A stretch of DNA of 41,666 bases from Bacillota bacterium (GCA_023415915.1 JAEZIZ010000018.1:1-41666); one strand, 5' to 3'. Positions 15,395 through 23,867 are shown, numbered from the stretch's first letter. Translations and numbers: made by a program. The notes: a model not told the origin generated them from the letters alone.

Positions 15395-15600
15395 TAAACC
15401 CCCGAATATAAACATGCCCTTCATCTGGACTCTGCCAGTGAAGGGCGAACTAGAATTCATAGAACTCTCGCAGTAGCGCCCAGCCGCCCGTACCGGAGGT
15501 ACAACCGGGGCCCCCAGAGAGATAAATCTTTTTGGGGTGGTAGAATGGGCAAGACCCGATGACAAACATTAGCATGTCATCGGGTCTTGCCTTTATATAT
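15395..15600 (+). ncRNA. candidate structured RNA, possibly raiA-like, with its own terminator
   Basis: A gene-free stretch contains four stacked perfect or near-perfect hairpins: GCCCTTCA/TGAAGGGC (about 15416-15447), TACC/GGTA within a GCCC...GGGGC stem (about 15486-15511), a 12-bp stem CCCCAGAGAGAT/ATCTTTTTGGGG (about 15515-15540), and a 17-bp terminator stem at 15548-15564/15575-15591 followed by TTTATATAT. The T run is present only on the plus strand, which sets the direction. Length and layout recall the raiA RNA of Clostridia, but I cannot confirm the class. The rest of the spacer (15281-15394) shows no clear gene. Confidence 0.5.
15548..15600 (+). terminator. strong terminator of the candidate RNA
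   Basis: The arms GGCAAGACCCGATGACA and its complement (17 bp, perfect) enclose a 10-base loop and are followed by TTTATATAT. No run of T follows on the minus strand, so it does not serve the bactofilin operon well. Confidence 0.7.
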
Positions 15601-15605
15601 ATCCC

Positions 15606-16163
15606 TTATTTCTTGTTGCTGTTGCTTTTGAATACGTTTATCACCGGCCTTTGAGTCTGTCCGTTCCCGGAAGCCTTTTCGGCGGGCTCCTTCGCAGCCG
15701 GGGCTGATACCTTCACCGCGGCGATAGGCTCCTGCGCCTTTTCGTCCGGCTTGGCTTCCTCGGCGTGCTCTTTTGCTGCCGGAGCGGAAGGCTCCGCTTT
15801 GCCTATTGCGCTCTCGTCTATATGGCCTCCTATGGTCATATTGCCTTTATACTGCGCTCCGTTTTCTATCTCCACCGATACGGCCTTAACGTCGCCTATC
15901 AGCTTCGCGCTGCTGAATATGCGCAGGCTCCCCGACACGTGTATATTGCCCCTAACTATGCCCGCCAACTGTACTTCGGCGCCCGATATGTTGCCGTCCA
16001 CCAGAGCATCGATTCCCACATACACATTCCCCGACGCGCTTATATTGCCGTTTACCCTGCCGTCTATTTTAATATTGCTCTTCGTCTGAAGGTGCCCCTT
16101 TACAAAAGAATCTGCTGAAATATAAACATCCATCTTTGGCTCCTGAAATGCCGCTTTTCCCAT
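15606..16163 (-). CDS. bactofilin (polymer-forming cytoskeletal protein)
   Basis: The protein has 185 residues. Residues about 12-120 form the bactofilin beta-helix, seen as repeated short strands (VYISADSFVKGHLQTKSNIKI, IDGRVNGNISASGNVYVG, AEVQLAGIVRGNIHVSG). The tail after about 125 is long, charged and rich in Ala, Pro and Glu. Bactofilins polymerise without nucleotide on the membrane and often position cell-wall enzymes. I chose the ATG at 16163, with AGGAG eight bases upstream, rather than the one six codons earlier. It is the third gene of the operon with the membrane NlpC/P60 hydrolase, which suggests guided wall remodelling. Confidence 0.88.
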   Translation of the reverse strand: MGKAAFQEPKMDVYISADSFVKGHLQTKSNIKIDGRVNGNISASGNVYVGIDALVDGNISGAEVQLAGIVRGNIHVSGSLRIFSSAKLIGDVKAVSVEIENGAQYKGNMTIGGHIDESAIGKAEPSAPAAKEHAEEAKPDEKAQEPIAAVKVSAPAAKEPAEKASGNGQTQRPVINVFKSNSNKK

Positions 16164-16237
16164 CTTTTTTCTCCTAATCATTTTATTATTTGTATATCGT
16201 TACCGGCCTTTTGGCTATACGCGCCCGGCCAGGTATG

Positions 16238-16627
16238 CTATTCGCTTGTGCCCGGGCTCTGCATGCTTTGCTTAAGCTCATTAAGCTTTGAGCTAAGCGA
16301 TTCTATTTCGCCTGCGTATGTTTCCGCCAGCGACGATTGTATCAGTATATCGCTTTTCAACTCGTTCGTCCTTGCCGAGTAATGCAGCGCTTGGAACAGC
16401 GATACGACTGTCATCACCGCAAACACCGCGATAACGAGCGCCGCCGCTGCCGCCAGAGATATAACGGTCTTGCGCGTTACATGAAACCCAAGCGTCTTTT
16501 TCCTCGCGTCGGTCTCGGACGCTATTATGACGCTGTAAACTTCTTTTTGGCGGCCCGTTCTGCCCGACTTTTTTATCCGCAGCCGCTCTGTAAGCCTCTG
16601 CTTTGCGTTTACAAGACGTTTAATCAT
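16238..16627 (-). CDS. small membrane protein, paralogue of the hydrolase anchor module
   Basis: The protein has 129 residues from ATG 16627, which overlaps the hydrolase stop by four bases and has GGGGGTG upstream. Residues about 28-45 (KEVYSVIIASETDARKK) match the start of the upstream hydrolase (KERYSIIISSVTDARKK). A membrane helix (about 53-78) and a coiled-coil-like region (about 85-125) follow in both. It has no catalytic domain. The likely role is to pair with the hydrolase through the shared anchor and coil, or to link it to bactofilin. The module resembles the N-terminus of many clostridial M23 peptidases. Confidence 0.7.
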   Translation of the reverse strand: MIKRLVNAKQRLTERLRIKKSGRTGRQKEVYSVIIASETDARKKTLGFHVTRKTVISLAAAAALVIAVFAVMTVVSLFQALHYSARTNELKSDILIQSSLAETYAGEIESLSSKLNELKQSMQSPGTSE

Positions 16628-18099
16628 TGCTTCACCCCCTGCGGCGGCTGGCTTGCCACGGCTTCTTCGGAGTACGGCCTGCCGCACATCGCAATTTTCC
16701 ATCCGCCTCCGCTCCAAAGATCGCGTATTATGACGCGCCCTTTGCATGAGCTTGCTTCTATCGTCTTGTTATTGCCTATGTATATTGCGGCGTGGTGTAT
16801 CTCCCTCCAGCGCCCGCAGCTGCAGCCCGTCTTTGCCCAGAATACGAGATCGCCGGGCTTTAAGTCCTTTTCTTCCACGACGTATCCGTTGCTGTGGCAG
16901 TACCTCGCCTGCTCGACGGACGTCATGGGTATCGGAACGCCCGCCTGATTGTACGACCAATATGCGAAATACGAGCAGTCCACGTAGTTGCCCGAGCCTC
17001 TCCTCGACTTCGAATAGGGATGCCCCAGCCGTATAAGCGCCGACTGCACTATAGCCGCACCCTTTGTGCCCTGCGGCAGGCTCGCTATTATCTGCTGCAG
17101 ATCTTCCGATTTTGTGCCGTCGTATACGTCCACGCCCAGCAGGTCGGCAAAATACGTATAGTAGCTGGGAGACATCAGCCTTGCAAGCAAAGCTGACTGC
17201 TTTCTGTCAAAGCTGTGCATAGCGGCGCCTTCCTCGTATGTGAGGCTGTTTACCGAAACGTACACGTTAAGCGTAGTCACCGGCACGGGAGGCGCGGTAG
17301 GGTCAGCGTTTTCCACAAAGCTGGTCGTCTTCTCAGTGCGGAACTCGAGCTGGTTCATCTCGTTGTAGATATCGCGCAGCGTTCCTATGTTTTCCGGCGT
17401 TATAGTAAGGAATTTGAACCCTTCGTGCATAGTCGCCGCCGCGTACACCGACAAAACGTCCGCCCAGTTGTTTACCGTATCGCTGTCGCCGTCCATGTCT
17501 CCCGCGAATTCCACCTTAACGTTGTCGAAGCTCTCTTTTGCTTTTATTACTTCCACATGCGTGTCTATAGTAGATTGGAAATCTGCGTTTATCTGCGCTA
17601 TGGCGTCCTTCATCGGTATAACCTTCACCGTTCCCGCGGTGAGCCCGTCTTTTTCGAGCCCGTCCGCGGTCGAAGCCGATATTGCTTTTCCCGCAGCCTG
17701 CCCAGATAATACGGCCTGCTGCGGTACGCCTTTAACCGTGCTTAAATCCAGCGCGCCATCGCTGTCAAACAGTCCGAGCTTTTGGGCAATGTTGTAATTC
17801 TGTTCATAGCAAACGTACGCTGCGCGCAGCATCTCAAGCTCGCCCGAATACGAGCCTACAAGCGCACGCTGCTTTCCCGACTCGCTTTCCAGCTCGCTGG
17901 CCTGCGCCGAATAACTGGAGGCCTGTGAATATGTATAAACGAAAGACCCCGTCAGTATGAACATGACTGCCAGCACAGCGCCCAAAGCGGCAAAAGCCCA
18001 CCTGCGGGCGACGCTTAAAACAAACGCCTTTTTACGCGCATCTGTTACCGACGATATTATTATGCTGTATCGCTCTTTTATCTTTACTTTTCTCCTCAT
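16624..18099 (-). CDS. membrane-anchored NlpC/P60 peptidoglycan hydrolase
   Basis: The protein has 491 residues from ATG 18099. After a short cytoplasmic segment comes a membrane helix (about 34-56), a coiled-coil stretch (to about 95), a middle region (about 190-320, with NNWADVLSVYAAATM and TLNVYVSVNSLTYEEGA) and a C-terminal NlpC/P60 domain (about 340-480). The catalytic Cys is in NYVDCSYFAYWS (Cys375) and the His in REIHHAAIYIG (His435 or 436). It should cut peptide stems of the cell wall outside the membrane. The middle region recalls NlpC/P60 hydrolases of Tn916-like elements, from memory. No clear ribosome binding site precedes the start. It heads the bactofilin operon. Confidence 0.85.
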   Translation of the reverse strand: MRRKVKIKERYSIIISSVTDARKKAFVLSVARRWAFAALGAVLAVMFILTGSFVYTYSQASSYSAQASELESESGKQRALVGSYSGELEMLRAAYVCYEQNYNIAQKLGLFDSDGALDLSTVKGVPQQAVLSGQAAGKAISASTADGLEKDGLTAGTVKVIPMKDAIAQINADFQSTIDTHVEVIKAKESFDNVKVEFAGDMDGDSDTVNNWADVLSVYAAATMHEGFKFLTITPENIGTLRDIYNEMNQLEFRTEKTTSFVENADPTAPPVPVTTLNVYVSVNSLTYEEGAAMHSFDRKQSALLARLMSPSYYTYFADLLGVDVYDGTKSEDLQQIIASLPQGTKGAAIVQSALIRLGHPYSKSRRGSGNYVDCSYFAYWSYNQAGVPIPMTSVEQARYCHSNGYVVEEKDLKPGDLVFWAKTGCSCGRWREIHHAAIYIGNNKTIEASSCKGRVIIRDLWSGGGWKIAMCGRPYSEEAVASQPPQGVKQ

Positions 18100-18262
18100 A
18101 TTGATGTCTAATGGTTTTTTAATGCATTTCATATATAACCAATATATATGCGCCAAAAACAACAAAATTCACAGAATCGTAATATTTGCAATCAAAAACC
18201 AATATTTTTGGGCATAAACATACGCCTCCCCTATGTGAATAACAATTGCGAACAGCAAACGG

Positions 18263-18296
18263 ATAACGTATAATAATGTAAATATATATACGTTAT
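18263..18296. promoter_or_regulatory. 10-bp inverted repeat between the hydrolase and membrane protein genes
   Basis: ATAACGTATA at 18263-18272 and its exact complement TATACGTTAT at 18287-18296 are separated by 14 AT-rich bases. There is no T run, so it is more like an operator or RNA-processing hairpin than a terminator. It lies 45 bases past the end of the 18342-19136 gene, upstream of the bactofilin operon. Confidence 0.45.
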
Positions 18297-18341
18297 TATA
18301 AACCGTAAAGCGCACGCCGCGGCGGATGAAAACAGTTTAAA

Positions 18342-19136
18342 TTAGACTATAAGCGATAATATTATTGATACTGCAAGCGACGAAGCGGAGACGATGCCGA
18401 ACTTTTTAAGGTATTCTACGTCGCCTATCTCAAAGAAGAAGCTCTTGCGCACTCCGCCCCAGGCCAGCGTATAGTTTTTAAGCACGCTCCACCGGGTGAA
18501 GTCTATGCGCAGCAAAGCGAACTCGCTAAGTGAGAACAGCACCAGCATGCAGAACATAGTTGCGGGCAGCGCGCCAATACCCATTATGGGAACGGCGAGA
18601 GCTCCGCTGCTGAAGCCCTGGGCGCCAAGCTGTCCCTTGATTATCAGGAACAGCATTAATATATACAGGCAAAAAGGTATGAGAAACGCCAGTCCCGTCA
18701 GTACGAACGAAAACGTGGAAACGGCGACCCGCGTCAGGAAATCCGGCTTGAAGTTAATTATATCCCTCGTCTCGCGGAAAGAGTAATACCTGTCGCGCGA
18801 CTGCGGGCGTTCCATGGACCGCAGCGCGGCGGACGTCTTCTTGTCCATAAACTTTAAGTCTCTTGTCTGTATAAGTTTGGCGAAAAGCTCTTCCGTGAGG
18901 TTGAATTCCTCTTGCGGATGGTGCTCGAGTATATGCACCTTGCTGTAAACAAGCGTGTATACCCTGCCAATCTCGAACTTGTTGAACGTAAACGGAGTGC
19001 GGACGAGCAGGCGGAAGACCCTGGGAGTCTCGTCCTTAAGCGAAGAAAGCGGCGTAAAATACAGCCGGTATCTGTTAGATGCGGCAACGCGCTCTTTGGA
19101 AAACAGCAGCATGTTTTCACGCTCGGTCTTCTTCAT
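18342..19136 (-). CDS. unrecognised membrane protein
   Basis: The protein has 264 residues. The first about 130 residues are soluble, charged and mostly beta-like, with VFRLLVRTPFTFNKFEIGRV and VYSKVHILEHHPQEEFNLTEELF. Three membrane segments follow at about 138-168, 180-210 and 243-264. I recognise no motif. A terminal anchor with a large cytosolic N-terminal domain is the main thing the sequence shows. It is transcribed away from the decarboxylase gene. Confidence 0.55.
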   Translation of the reverse strand: MKKTERENMLLFSKERVAASNRYRLYFTPLSSLKDETPRVFRLLVRTPFTFNKFEIGRVYTLVYSKVHILEHHPQEEFNLTEELFAKLIQTRDLKFMDKKTSAALRSMERPQSRDRYYSFRETRDIINFKPDFLTRVAVSTFSFVLTGLAFLIPFCLYILMLFLIIKGQLGAQGFSSGALAVPIMGIGALPATMFCMLVLFSLSEFALLRIDFTRWSVLKNYTLAWGGVRKSFFFEIGDVEYLKKFGIVSASSLAVSIILSLIV

Positions 19137-19207
19137 CGCAGGCTCCTTGTGTATTATTGTTTATTATCTCATATTCCGGGCAAATAGAAAAGAGTGATTT
19201 TGGTTTT

Positions 19208-19236
19208 AAAAAAACCGCCCGTATTAAGCTAGGCGG
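19208..19236 (-). terminator. minus-strand terminator-like hairpin upstream of the decarboxylase gene
   Basis: Read on the minus strand, CCGCC and GGGCGG form a stem (19215-19236) followed by T7. It lies between two divergent genes, so it would end a transcript that begins at or inside the decarboxylase gene, or act as an attenuator before the 264-residue membrane protein. Confidence 0.4.
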
Positions 19237-19283
19237 AGCCGATAAAGATTTAAGGTTTTCAAGGGGTATTCGGGGGTGATTTT

Positions 19284-20675
19284 ATGGAAAGACAGATGCC
19301 TATAATTGACGCTCTCAGCGCTATAGGAGGCGGCGCGACGGCCATGCTGTGCATGCCGGGGCACAAGGGCGACACGGGATTTTTCTGCGGCGATATGTTA
19401 AAGCTCGATATAACCGAGCTGCCGGGCGCCGACAACCTGCTTTGCCCTGAGGGCGTTATAGAAGAGTCGCAGCGGTTGCACGCAGATTTTATAGACGCCG
19501 GGGCGGCTTTTTACACGACGGGCGGCTCCACGGCGGGCGTTCTCGCCATGCTGTCGCTTTTCCGCGGAAAGAAGGTAATATTTCCGCGCGGCGTTCACCT
19601 CGCCGCAGCTAACGCTATATTCATGTTCGGCATCACGCCTGTTTACCTGCGCTGTCCCCCGTGCGACTATCCCGCCGTGGTAAGCGCCGAAGACGTAAAG
19701 GCGGCGCTGCTCGCCAACAGGGACGCTGCCGCTGTGTTCATAGTATATCCCAACTACTTCGGGCTCTGCTGCGACATAGAAGCGATTGCGCAGATAGCCC
19801 ACAAGATGGGCGTGCCATTGGTAGTGGACGCGGCGCACGCGGCGCATTTCGCTTTCTCGCCGCTGCTGCCGCTTGCCCCGTCGCACGCCGGAGCGGACAT
19901 GTGGACGGAGAGCGCGCACAAAACGCTGCCCGCCATGAACCAGTGCGCGTGCGTGTGCTTGGGGCGACAGTCGCTTATTGAGCCATGGGAGATAAAACAG
20001 GCCCTAACCTGTTTCCAGACGACCAGCCCTTCTTACCTGCTGCTTGCCTCGCTTGACTACGCGTACGCGTTTATGCGCGATAAGGGCGAGCAGGAGCTTT
20101 TCCGCATAATCAACTTAGGGCGGCGCTTCGAAGAGATGGTAAATAGCCTTCCGGGCTTTTCCTGCGTGGACATACAGCAGGAGAATGTAACGGAAAGGGA
20201 CTGCCTTAAAGTGATAATCGACGTAAGCGGCACCGGCCATACCGGCATCGCCATAAAAGACATGCTTGCGGATCAGGGAATCTATGTAGAGGCTGCGGAT
20301 TTAAAGAACATACTGCTGATGCTCTCGGTGGGCAATACTACGGCTCATCTCGATACGCTTTACGACGCGCTGAAGCATATAGAGAGAAAGCCGGGCAGGG
20401 GCGTATACTTTTCGCCGTACAGCATGCCCGAAGCAACAAAGTATTCACAAAACGCCCGGTTATGGGGTAATATAGAAAGCGTGCGCATAGAACAGTCGGT
20501 AGGGCGCATAAGCGCGTCGGCGGCGGGAGTGTATCCTCCGGCCGAGGTCGTCATACAGCGGGGGCAGGTAATGTCTTACGAGATAGCGGGATATCTGCTC
20601 GAAGCGCGGCGGCAGGGGTTCGGCGTGTTCGGCATTGAGGCCGACAACATAAGGGTCTACAAGGAGAGGACATGA
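19284..20675 (+). CDS. Orn/Lys/Arg decarboxylase family protein (YaaO-like)
   Basis: This is a PLP enzyme of fold type I. The start GATAMLCMPGHKGD is the typical entry of this family, the PLP-binding Lys213 is in TESAHKTLPAM, and Asp182 is in VVDAAHAAHF. At 463 residues it matches the short Gram-positive form (YaaO/SpeA type), which has no N-terminal wing domain. The substrate may be arginine, lysine or ornithine; sequence alone does not decide. It has GGGGGTG before ATG 19284 and overlaps the HAD gene by four bases. In B. subtilis yaaO also precedes tmk. Confidence 0.87.
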   Translation: MERQMPIIDALSAIGGGATAMLCMPGHKGDTGFFCGDMLKLDITELPGADNLLCPEGVIEESQRLHADFIDAGAAFYTTGGSTAGVLAMLSLFRGKKVIFPRGVHLAAANAIFMFGITPVYLRCPPCDYPAVVSAEDVKAALLANRDAAAVFIVYPNYFGLCCDIEAIAQIAHKMGVPLVVDAAHAAHFAFSPLLPLAPSHAGADMWTESAHKTLPAMNQCACVCLGRQSLIEPWEIKQALTCFQTTSPSYLLLASLDYAYAFMRDKGEQELFRIINLGRRFEEMVNSLPGFSCVDIQQENVTERDCLKVIIDVSGTGHTGIAIKDMLADQGIYVEAADLKNILLMLSVGNTTAHLDTLYDALKHIERKPGRGVYFSPYSMPEATKYSQNARLWGNIESVRIEQSVGRISASAAGVYPPAEVVIQRGQVMSYEIAGYLLEARRQGFGVFGIEADNIRVYKERT

Positions 20676-21346
20676 TAAGAAACATAACGGGAAAAGACGC
20701 TTCATACAACAAGGTCTTTTTGGACCTCGACGGTACTGTTACCGATTCGGGTCCGGGTTGCATCAACGGCGTCAGGTATATGTTTGACAAGATAGGCTAT
20801 ACCGAGAACGATGAAAACAGGATAAGAGGATTCATGGGGCCGCCCATGAAGCGCCACCTTGTAAGGGAATACGGGTTCAGCGAGAAAGAAGCGGCGGCGG
20901 CTTATGTCCACTACAGGGAGTATTACGACAACATAGGCGTATATGAAAACTATCCGTACGACGGCATAGAACAGGCAATAGCCAGCATACGCGATTCGGG
21001 CAGGAAAGTTTATATAGCGACTTCAAAGCCGGAAAATCTGGCGCTGCTGGTGCTCGAAAAGTTTGGCCTTTTGGAGCTGTTTTCGGGTGTTTTTACCGCG
21101 CAGCACGATAAAAACATATTTGACAAGAACGAAGTGCTCGCAAACGCAGTAGCCGAACTGGGCGACGTAACGGGCGCAGTAATGGTAGGCGACAGGTGCT
21201 TCGACATACTGGGCGGCAAGCATGTGGGTTTCGACACCGTAGGCGTGCTTTACGGCTACGGCAGTGAGGACGAGCTTACAGGCGCGGGCTGCGATTACAC
21301 CGTAGATACAGTGCACGACCTTGCGGTTCTGCTGGGGAGGGCTTAA
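20672..21346 (+). CDS. HAD-superfamily phosphatase (phosphoglycolate phosphatase-like)
   Basis: The protein has 224 residues. Motif I is FLDLDGTVTDS with both catalytic Asp, motif II is the Thr/Ser in IATSKPENL, the motif III Lys lies near HDKNIFDKNEV, and motif IV is VMVGDRCFDILGG. The cap inserted after motif I is helical, so it belongs to the Gph/PGM subgroup. The substrate is unknown; family members act on phosphoglycolate, pyrophosphate or nucleotides. It is placed between the YaaO-like gene and tmk with a four-base overlap. It is not part of the B. subtilis version of this cluster, as far as I recall. Confidence 0.82.
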   Translation: MIRNITGKDASYNKVFLDLDGTVTDSGPGCINGVRYMFDKIGYTENDENRIRGFMGPPMKRHLVREYGFSEKEAAAAYVHYREYYDNIGVYENYPYDGIEQAIASIRDSGRKVYIATSKPENLALLVLEKFGLLELFSGVFTAQHDKNIFDKNEVLANAVAELGDVTGAVMVGDRCFDILGGKHVGFDTVGVLYGYGSEDELTGAGCDYTVDTVHDLAVLLGRA

Positions 21347-21976
21347 ATGAGCGGATTCTTTATCGTATTTGAGGGCGCGGACGGCTCGGGCAAATCGACG
21401 CAGATGCGCTTTCTCGCGGAATATCTTGAGAGCGTTGGCGCAAACGTGCTGAGCACCCGCGAGCCGGGAGGCTGCCCCGTCGCCGAGGAGATACGCGAGA
21501 TCGTATTGAGCAAGGATGAAAAGCAGATGGAAGCGGTCACCGAAGCGCTGCTGTACGCAGCCGCGCGCGCCGAGCACGTTCGCCAGGTAATAATGCCCGC
21601 CCTTAATGCGGGAAAAATAGTGCTGTGCGACAGGTTCCTGCTTTCGTCCCTCGCGTATCAGGGTTATGGAAGGGAACTGGGCGTCGATTTGGTGCGCCGC
21701 ATAAACGAGCCCGCTATAGCGGGTTGCCTGCCGGACCTTACGATATTCATAAACATATCGCCCGACAAGGCGTTCCAGCGCATGAACGAGCTTAAAGAGC
21801 GCGACCGCCTCGAGCGCGCAGGCATGTCTTTTCACCAGCGCGTGTGGGACGGCTATATAGCGCTTTCAAAGAGCGAGGATGTGATAATCGTGGACGCGCA
21901 GGGTACGAAACACGAGACGCGCGAGATCATAAAACAGAAAATACTTCCGATACTTAAAGGCAAGGGACTTCTATGA
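21347..21976 (+). CDS. tmk: thymidylate kinase
   Basis: The enzyme phosphorylates dTMP to dTDP in DNA precursor synthesis. The P-loop is GADGSGKST (residues 10-18), followed by the TREPGG motif that binds dTMP, and CDRFLLSSLAYQGYGR is the DR-x-x-x-S-x-x-AYQ signature. At 209 residues it is complete. The ATG directly follows the HAD stop, with GGGGAGG upstream. It overlaps holB by four bases. The usual yaaQ and yaaR genes between tmk and holB are absent. Confidence 0.96.
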   Translation: MSGFFIVFEGADGSGKSTQMRFLAEYLESVGANVLSTREPGGCPVAEEIREIVLSKDEKQMEAVTEALLYAAARAEHVRQVIMPALNAGKIVLCDRFLLSSLAYQGYGRELGVDLVRRINEPAIAGCLPDLTIFINISPDKAFQRMNELKERDRLERAGMSFHQRVWDGYIALSKSEDVIIVDAQGTKHETREIIKQKILPILKGKGLL

Positions 21977-22917
21977 ACTGCGGGCGCGACGCGTTTCTTG
22001 CCTCCGCAGGCACTTCTTCGATGCAGAGCGCTTATCTCGTAATATGCAGCCGTCCTCTCGTTGCCAACCGAGTAGTAAATAAGTTCCTTGCAAGGCTGTA
22101 CTGCAAAAACGGAGGCTGCGGGGAATGCGCCGAGTGCCGCAACGTGCTGGAAGGTCATGTTGACATATTGAGACTCAGCGCGCCCAAGGTAAGCGAGTTC
22201 AGGGAGGCAATAGCCTTCGTCGCGGAAAAGCCGTCGGGGCCTTACAAAGCCGTAGTAATTGAAAATGCCGGCGACATGACGGACGCTGCAGCCAACAGCA
22301 TGCTCAAGACGCTTGAGCAGCCGCCCGCGGATACCGTGTTCATACTTGAGGCGCGCTCGATAACGGGAGTGCTGCCTACCGTTGCTTCGCGATGCGCAGC
22401 CGTGCACATAACGCCCGACCCGGACGCGGAGCGCGGCATAGCATCTTCTTTGGGATTAGACGAAGCGACGGCGCATATACTATGCGACCTCTCGGGCGGC
22501 TTTGTGGAGGAAGCGGCGCTTATATATAAAGACAAAGCGTTCTGGGAAGCCCGGCCCAAAGCGCTCGATATCTGCCACAGGCTGCTCTATCAGACCGGCT
22601 TTGGCATAAGCAAGTACGCGGATTTTCTCGAAGCCGCCAAAGAACAGTTTCTTTTGCTGCTCTGCGTTATGCAATCATACTACCGTGATATACTTATATA
22701 TAAAAAGACAAAAAACGAGCGCCTTGTTATCAACGTTGACCGCTTCGCCGACATAACGCGGGCGGCGGCGGACTTTACAAGCGGCGCTGTTAGTAATATT
22801 ATTAAGGTTATATTTGAAACAGAGAGACGTTTTTTCTTTTCAGTAAACTTCAGGTTGGCTGTCGAGAAAATGTTCTTTGATATACTGGAGGAAAAACACA
22901 GATGGAAAAAGTCATAG
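21973..22917 (+). CDS. holB: DNA polymerase III delta-prime subunit
   Basis: This is a clamp-loader component of the replicase. The protein has 314 residues. The zinc module is visible as C-x4-C-x2-C-x2-C (YCKNGGCGECAEC), followed by YKAVVIENAGDMTDAAANSMLKTLEQPP, the B. subtilis-like delta-prime core with the SRC sensor-type motif in VASRCAAVH. The N-terminal P-loop is not conserved, as expected for delta-prime. It overlaps tmk by four bases and ricT by 16 bases. Confidence 0.88.
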   Translation: MNCGRDAFLASAGTSSMQSAYLVICSRPLVANRVVNKFLARLYCKNGGCGECAECRNVLEGHVDILRLSAPKVSEFREAIAFVAEKPSGPYKAVVIENAGDMTDAAANSMLKTLEQPPADTVFILEARSITGVLPTVASRCAAVHITPDPDAERGIASSLGLDEATAHILCDLSGGFVEEAALIYKDKAFWEARPKALDICHRLLYQTGFGISKYADFLEAAKEQFLLLLCVMQSYYRDILIYKKTKNERLVINVDRFADITRAAADFTSGAVSNIIKVIFETERRFFFSVNFRLAVEKMFFDILEEKHRWKKS

Positions 22918-23783
22918 GAGTACGGTTTAAACGGGTGGGCAAGGTATATTACTTCCTCCCCGGTGACATACAGTTTAAAGAGGGGGACCACGTAATAGTC
23001 GAGACGGCGCGTGGCACGGAATACGGCGAAGTCGTGATACCCGAAAAGGAAGTGGAAGACAAGGACATAGTCGCGCCCTTAAAGCCGGTAATACGCAAAG
23101 CCACCGCCAAAGACGATAAAAAAATGGAAGAAAACCTGCAGAAGGAAAAGGACGCGTTTGAGGCGTGCGAAAAGAAGATAGCCAGCCACGGCCTTCAGAT
23201 GAAGCTCGTGGACGTGGAATATACTTTTGACAACTCAAAGATAGTTTTTTACTTCACAGCGGACGGCAGGGTCGATTTTCGCGAGCTCGTCAAAGACCTC
23301 GCAGGCATGTTCAAGACGAGAATAGAGCTGCGGCAGATAGGTGTGCGCGACGAAGCGAAGATGATGGGAGGCCTCGGGCCCTGCGGACGTCCGTGCTGCT
23401 GCTCGTATTTCTTGGGCGACTTCAGCCCCGTTTCGATTAAGATGGCAAAAGAGCAGAACCTTTCATTGTCGCCCACAAAGATAAGCGGCCTTTGCGGCAG
23501 GCTGATGTGCTGCCTTAATTACGAGCACGAGCATTACTGCGAGACCCGCCGCCGCATGCCCAAACAGGGCAGCACGGTGGACACGCCGGACGGCAAAGGG
23601 ATAGTTATAGAAAACAACGCGATAACCGAGAAGGTGCGCGTAAAGATAACGCTGCCCGACGAGAGCGTCGACGTGAAGACGTTCGACTTGAGCGAAGTGA
23701 AATTCTCGCGTCAGAACGACCGCCCCGAGCCGGAAAACGAAACGGATATCGACGAGGAAATAAAGTCTTTACTTGACGAATGA
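22902..23783 (+). CDS. ricT: PSP1-domain protein RicT (YaaT)
   Basis: The protein has 293 residues. The N-terminus (VIGVRFKRVGKVYYF) and the Cys-rich core, with GGLGPCGRPCCCSYF and GLCGRLMCCLNYEHEHYC, are the PSP1/YaaT signature. In B. subtilis RicT joins RicA and RicF, carries Fe-S clusters, and promotes RNase Y-dependent mRNA maturation and sporulation phosphorelay activity. The end (ETDIDEEIKSLLDE) is acidic. The start at 22902 lies inside the end of holB, with GGAGG upstream. A stretch of about 115 bases with its own promoter separates it from the ferredoxin gene. Confidence 0.92.
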   Translation: MEKVIGVRFKRVGKVYYFLPGDIQFKEGDHVIVETARGTEYGEVVIPEKEVEDKDIVAPLKPVIRKATAKDDKKMEENLQKEKDAFEACEKKIASHGLQMKLVDVEYTFDNSKIVFYFTADGRVDFRELVKDLAGMFKTRIELRQIGVRDEAKMMGGLGPCGRPCCCSYFLGDFSPVSIKMAKEQNLSLSPTKISGLCGRLMCCLNYEHEHYCETRRRMPKQGSTVDTPDGKGIVIENNAITEKVRVKITLPDESVDVKTFDLSEVKFSRQNDRPEPENETDIDEEIKSLLDE

Positions 23784-23838
23784 CGCCTCCGGTATTGGCC
23801 AAAGCGCAGATTTTTGAGTAATTTGTTGCTTTACGCTG

Positions 23839-23867
23839 TTGCTTTTTTATATACATGTGTATAAAAT
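23839..23867 (+). promoter_or_regulatory. promoter of the ferredoxin gene
   Basis: TTGCTT and TAAAAT are separated by 17 bp, about 34 bases before the start codon. Confidence 0.6.

Noticed and set aside
15377..15565. 62-codon minus-strand ORF
   Set aside because: It runs through the stacked hairpins of the candidate RNA, has no ribosome binding site and starts inside the terminator stem. RNA structure explains it better.
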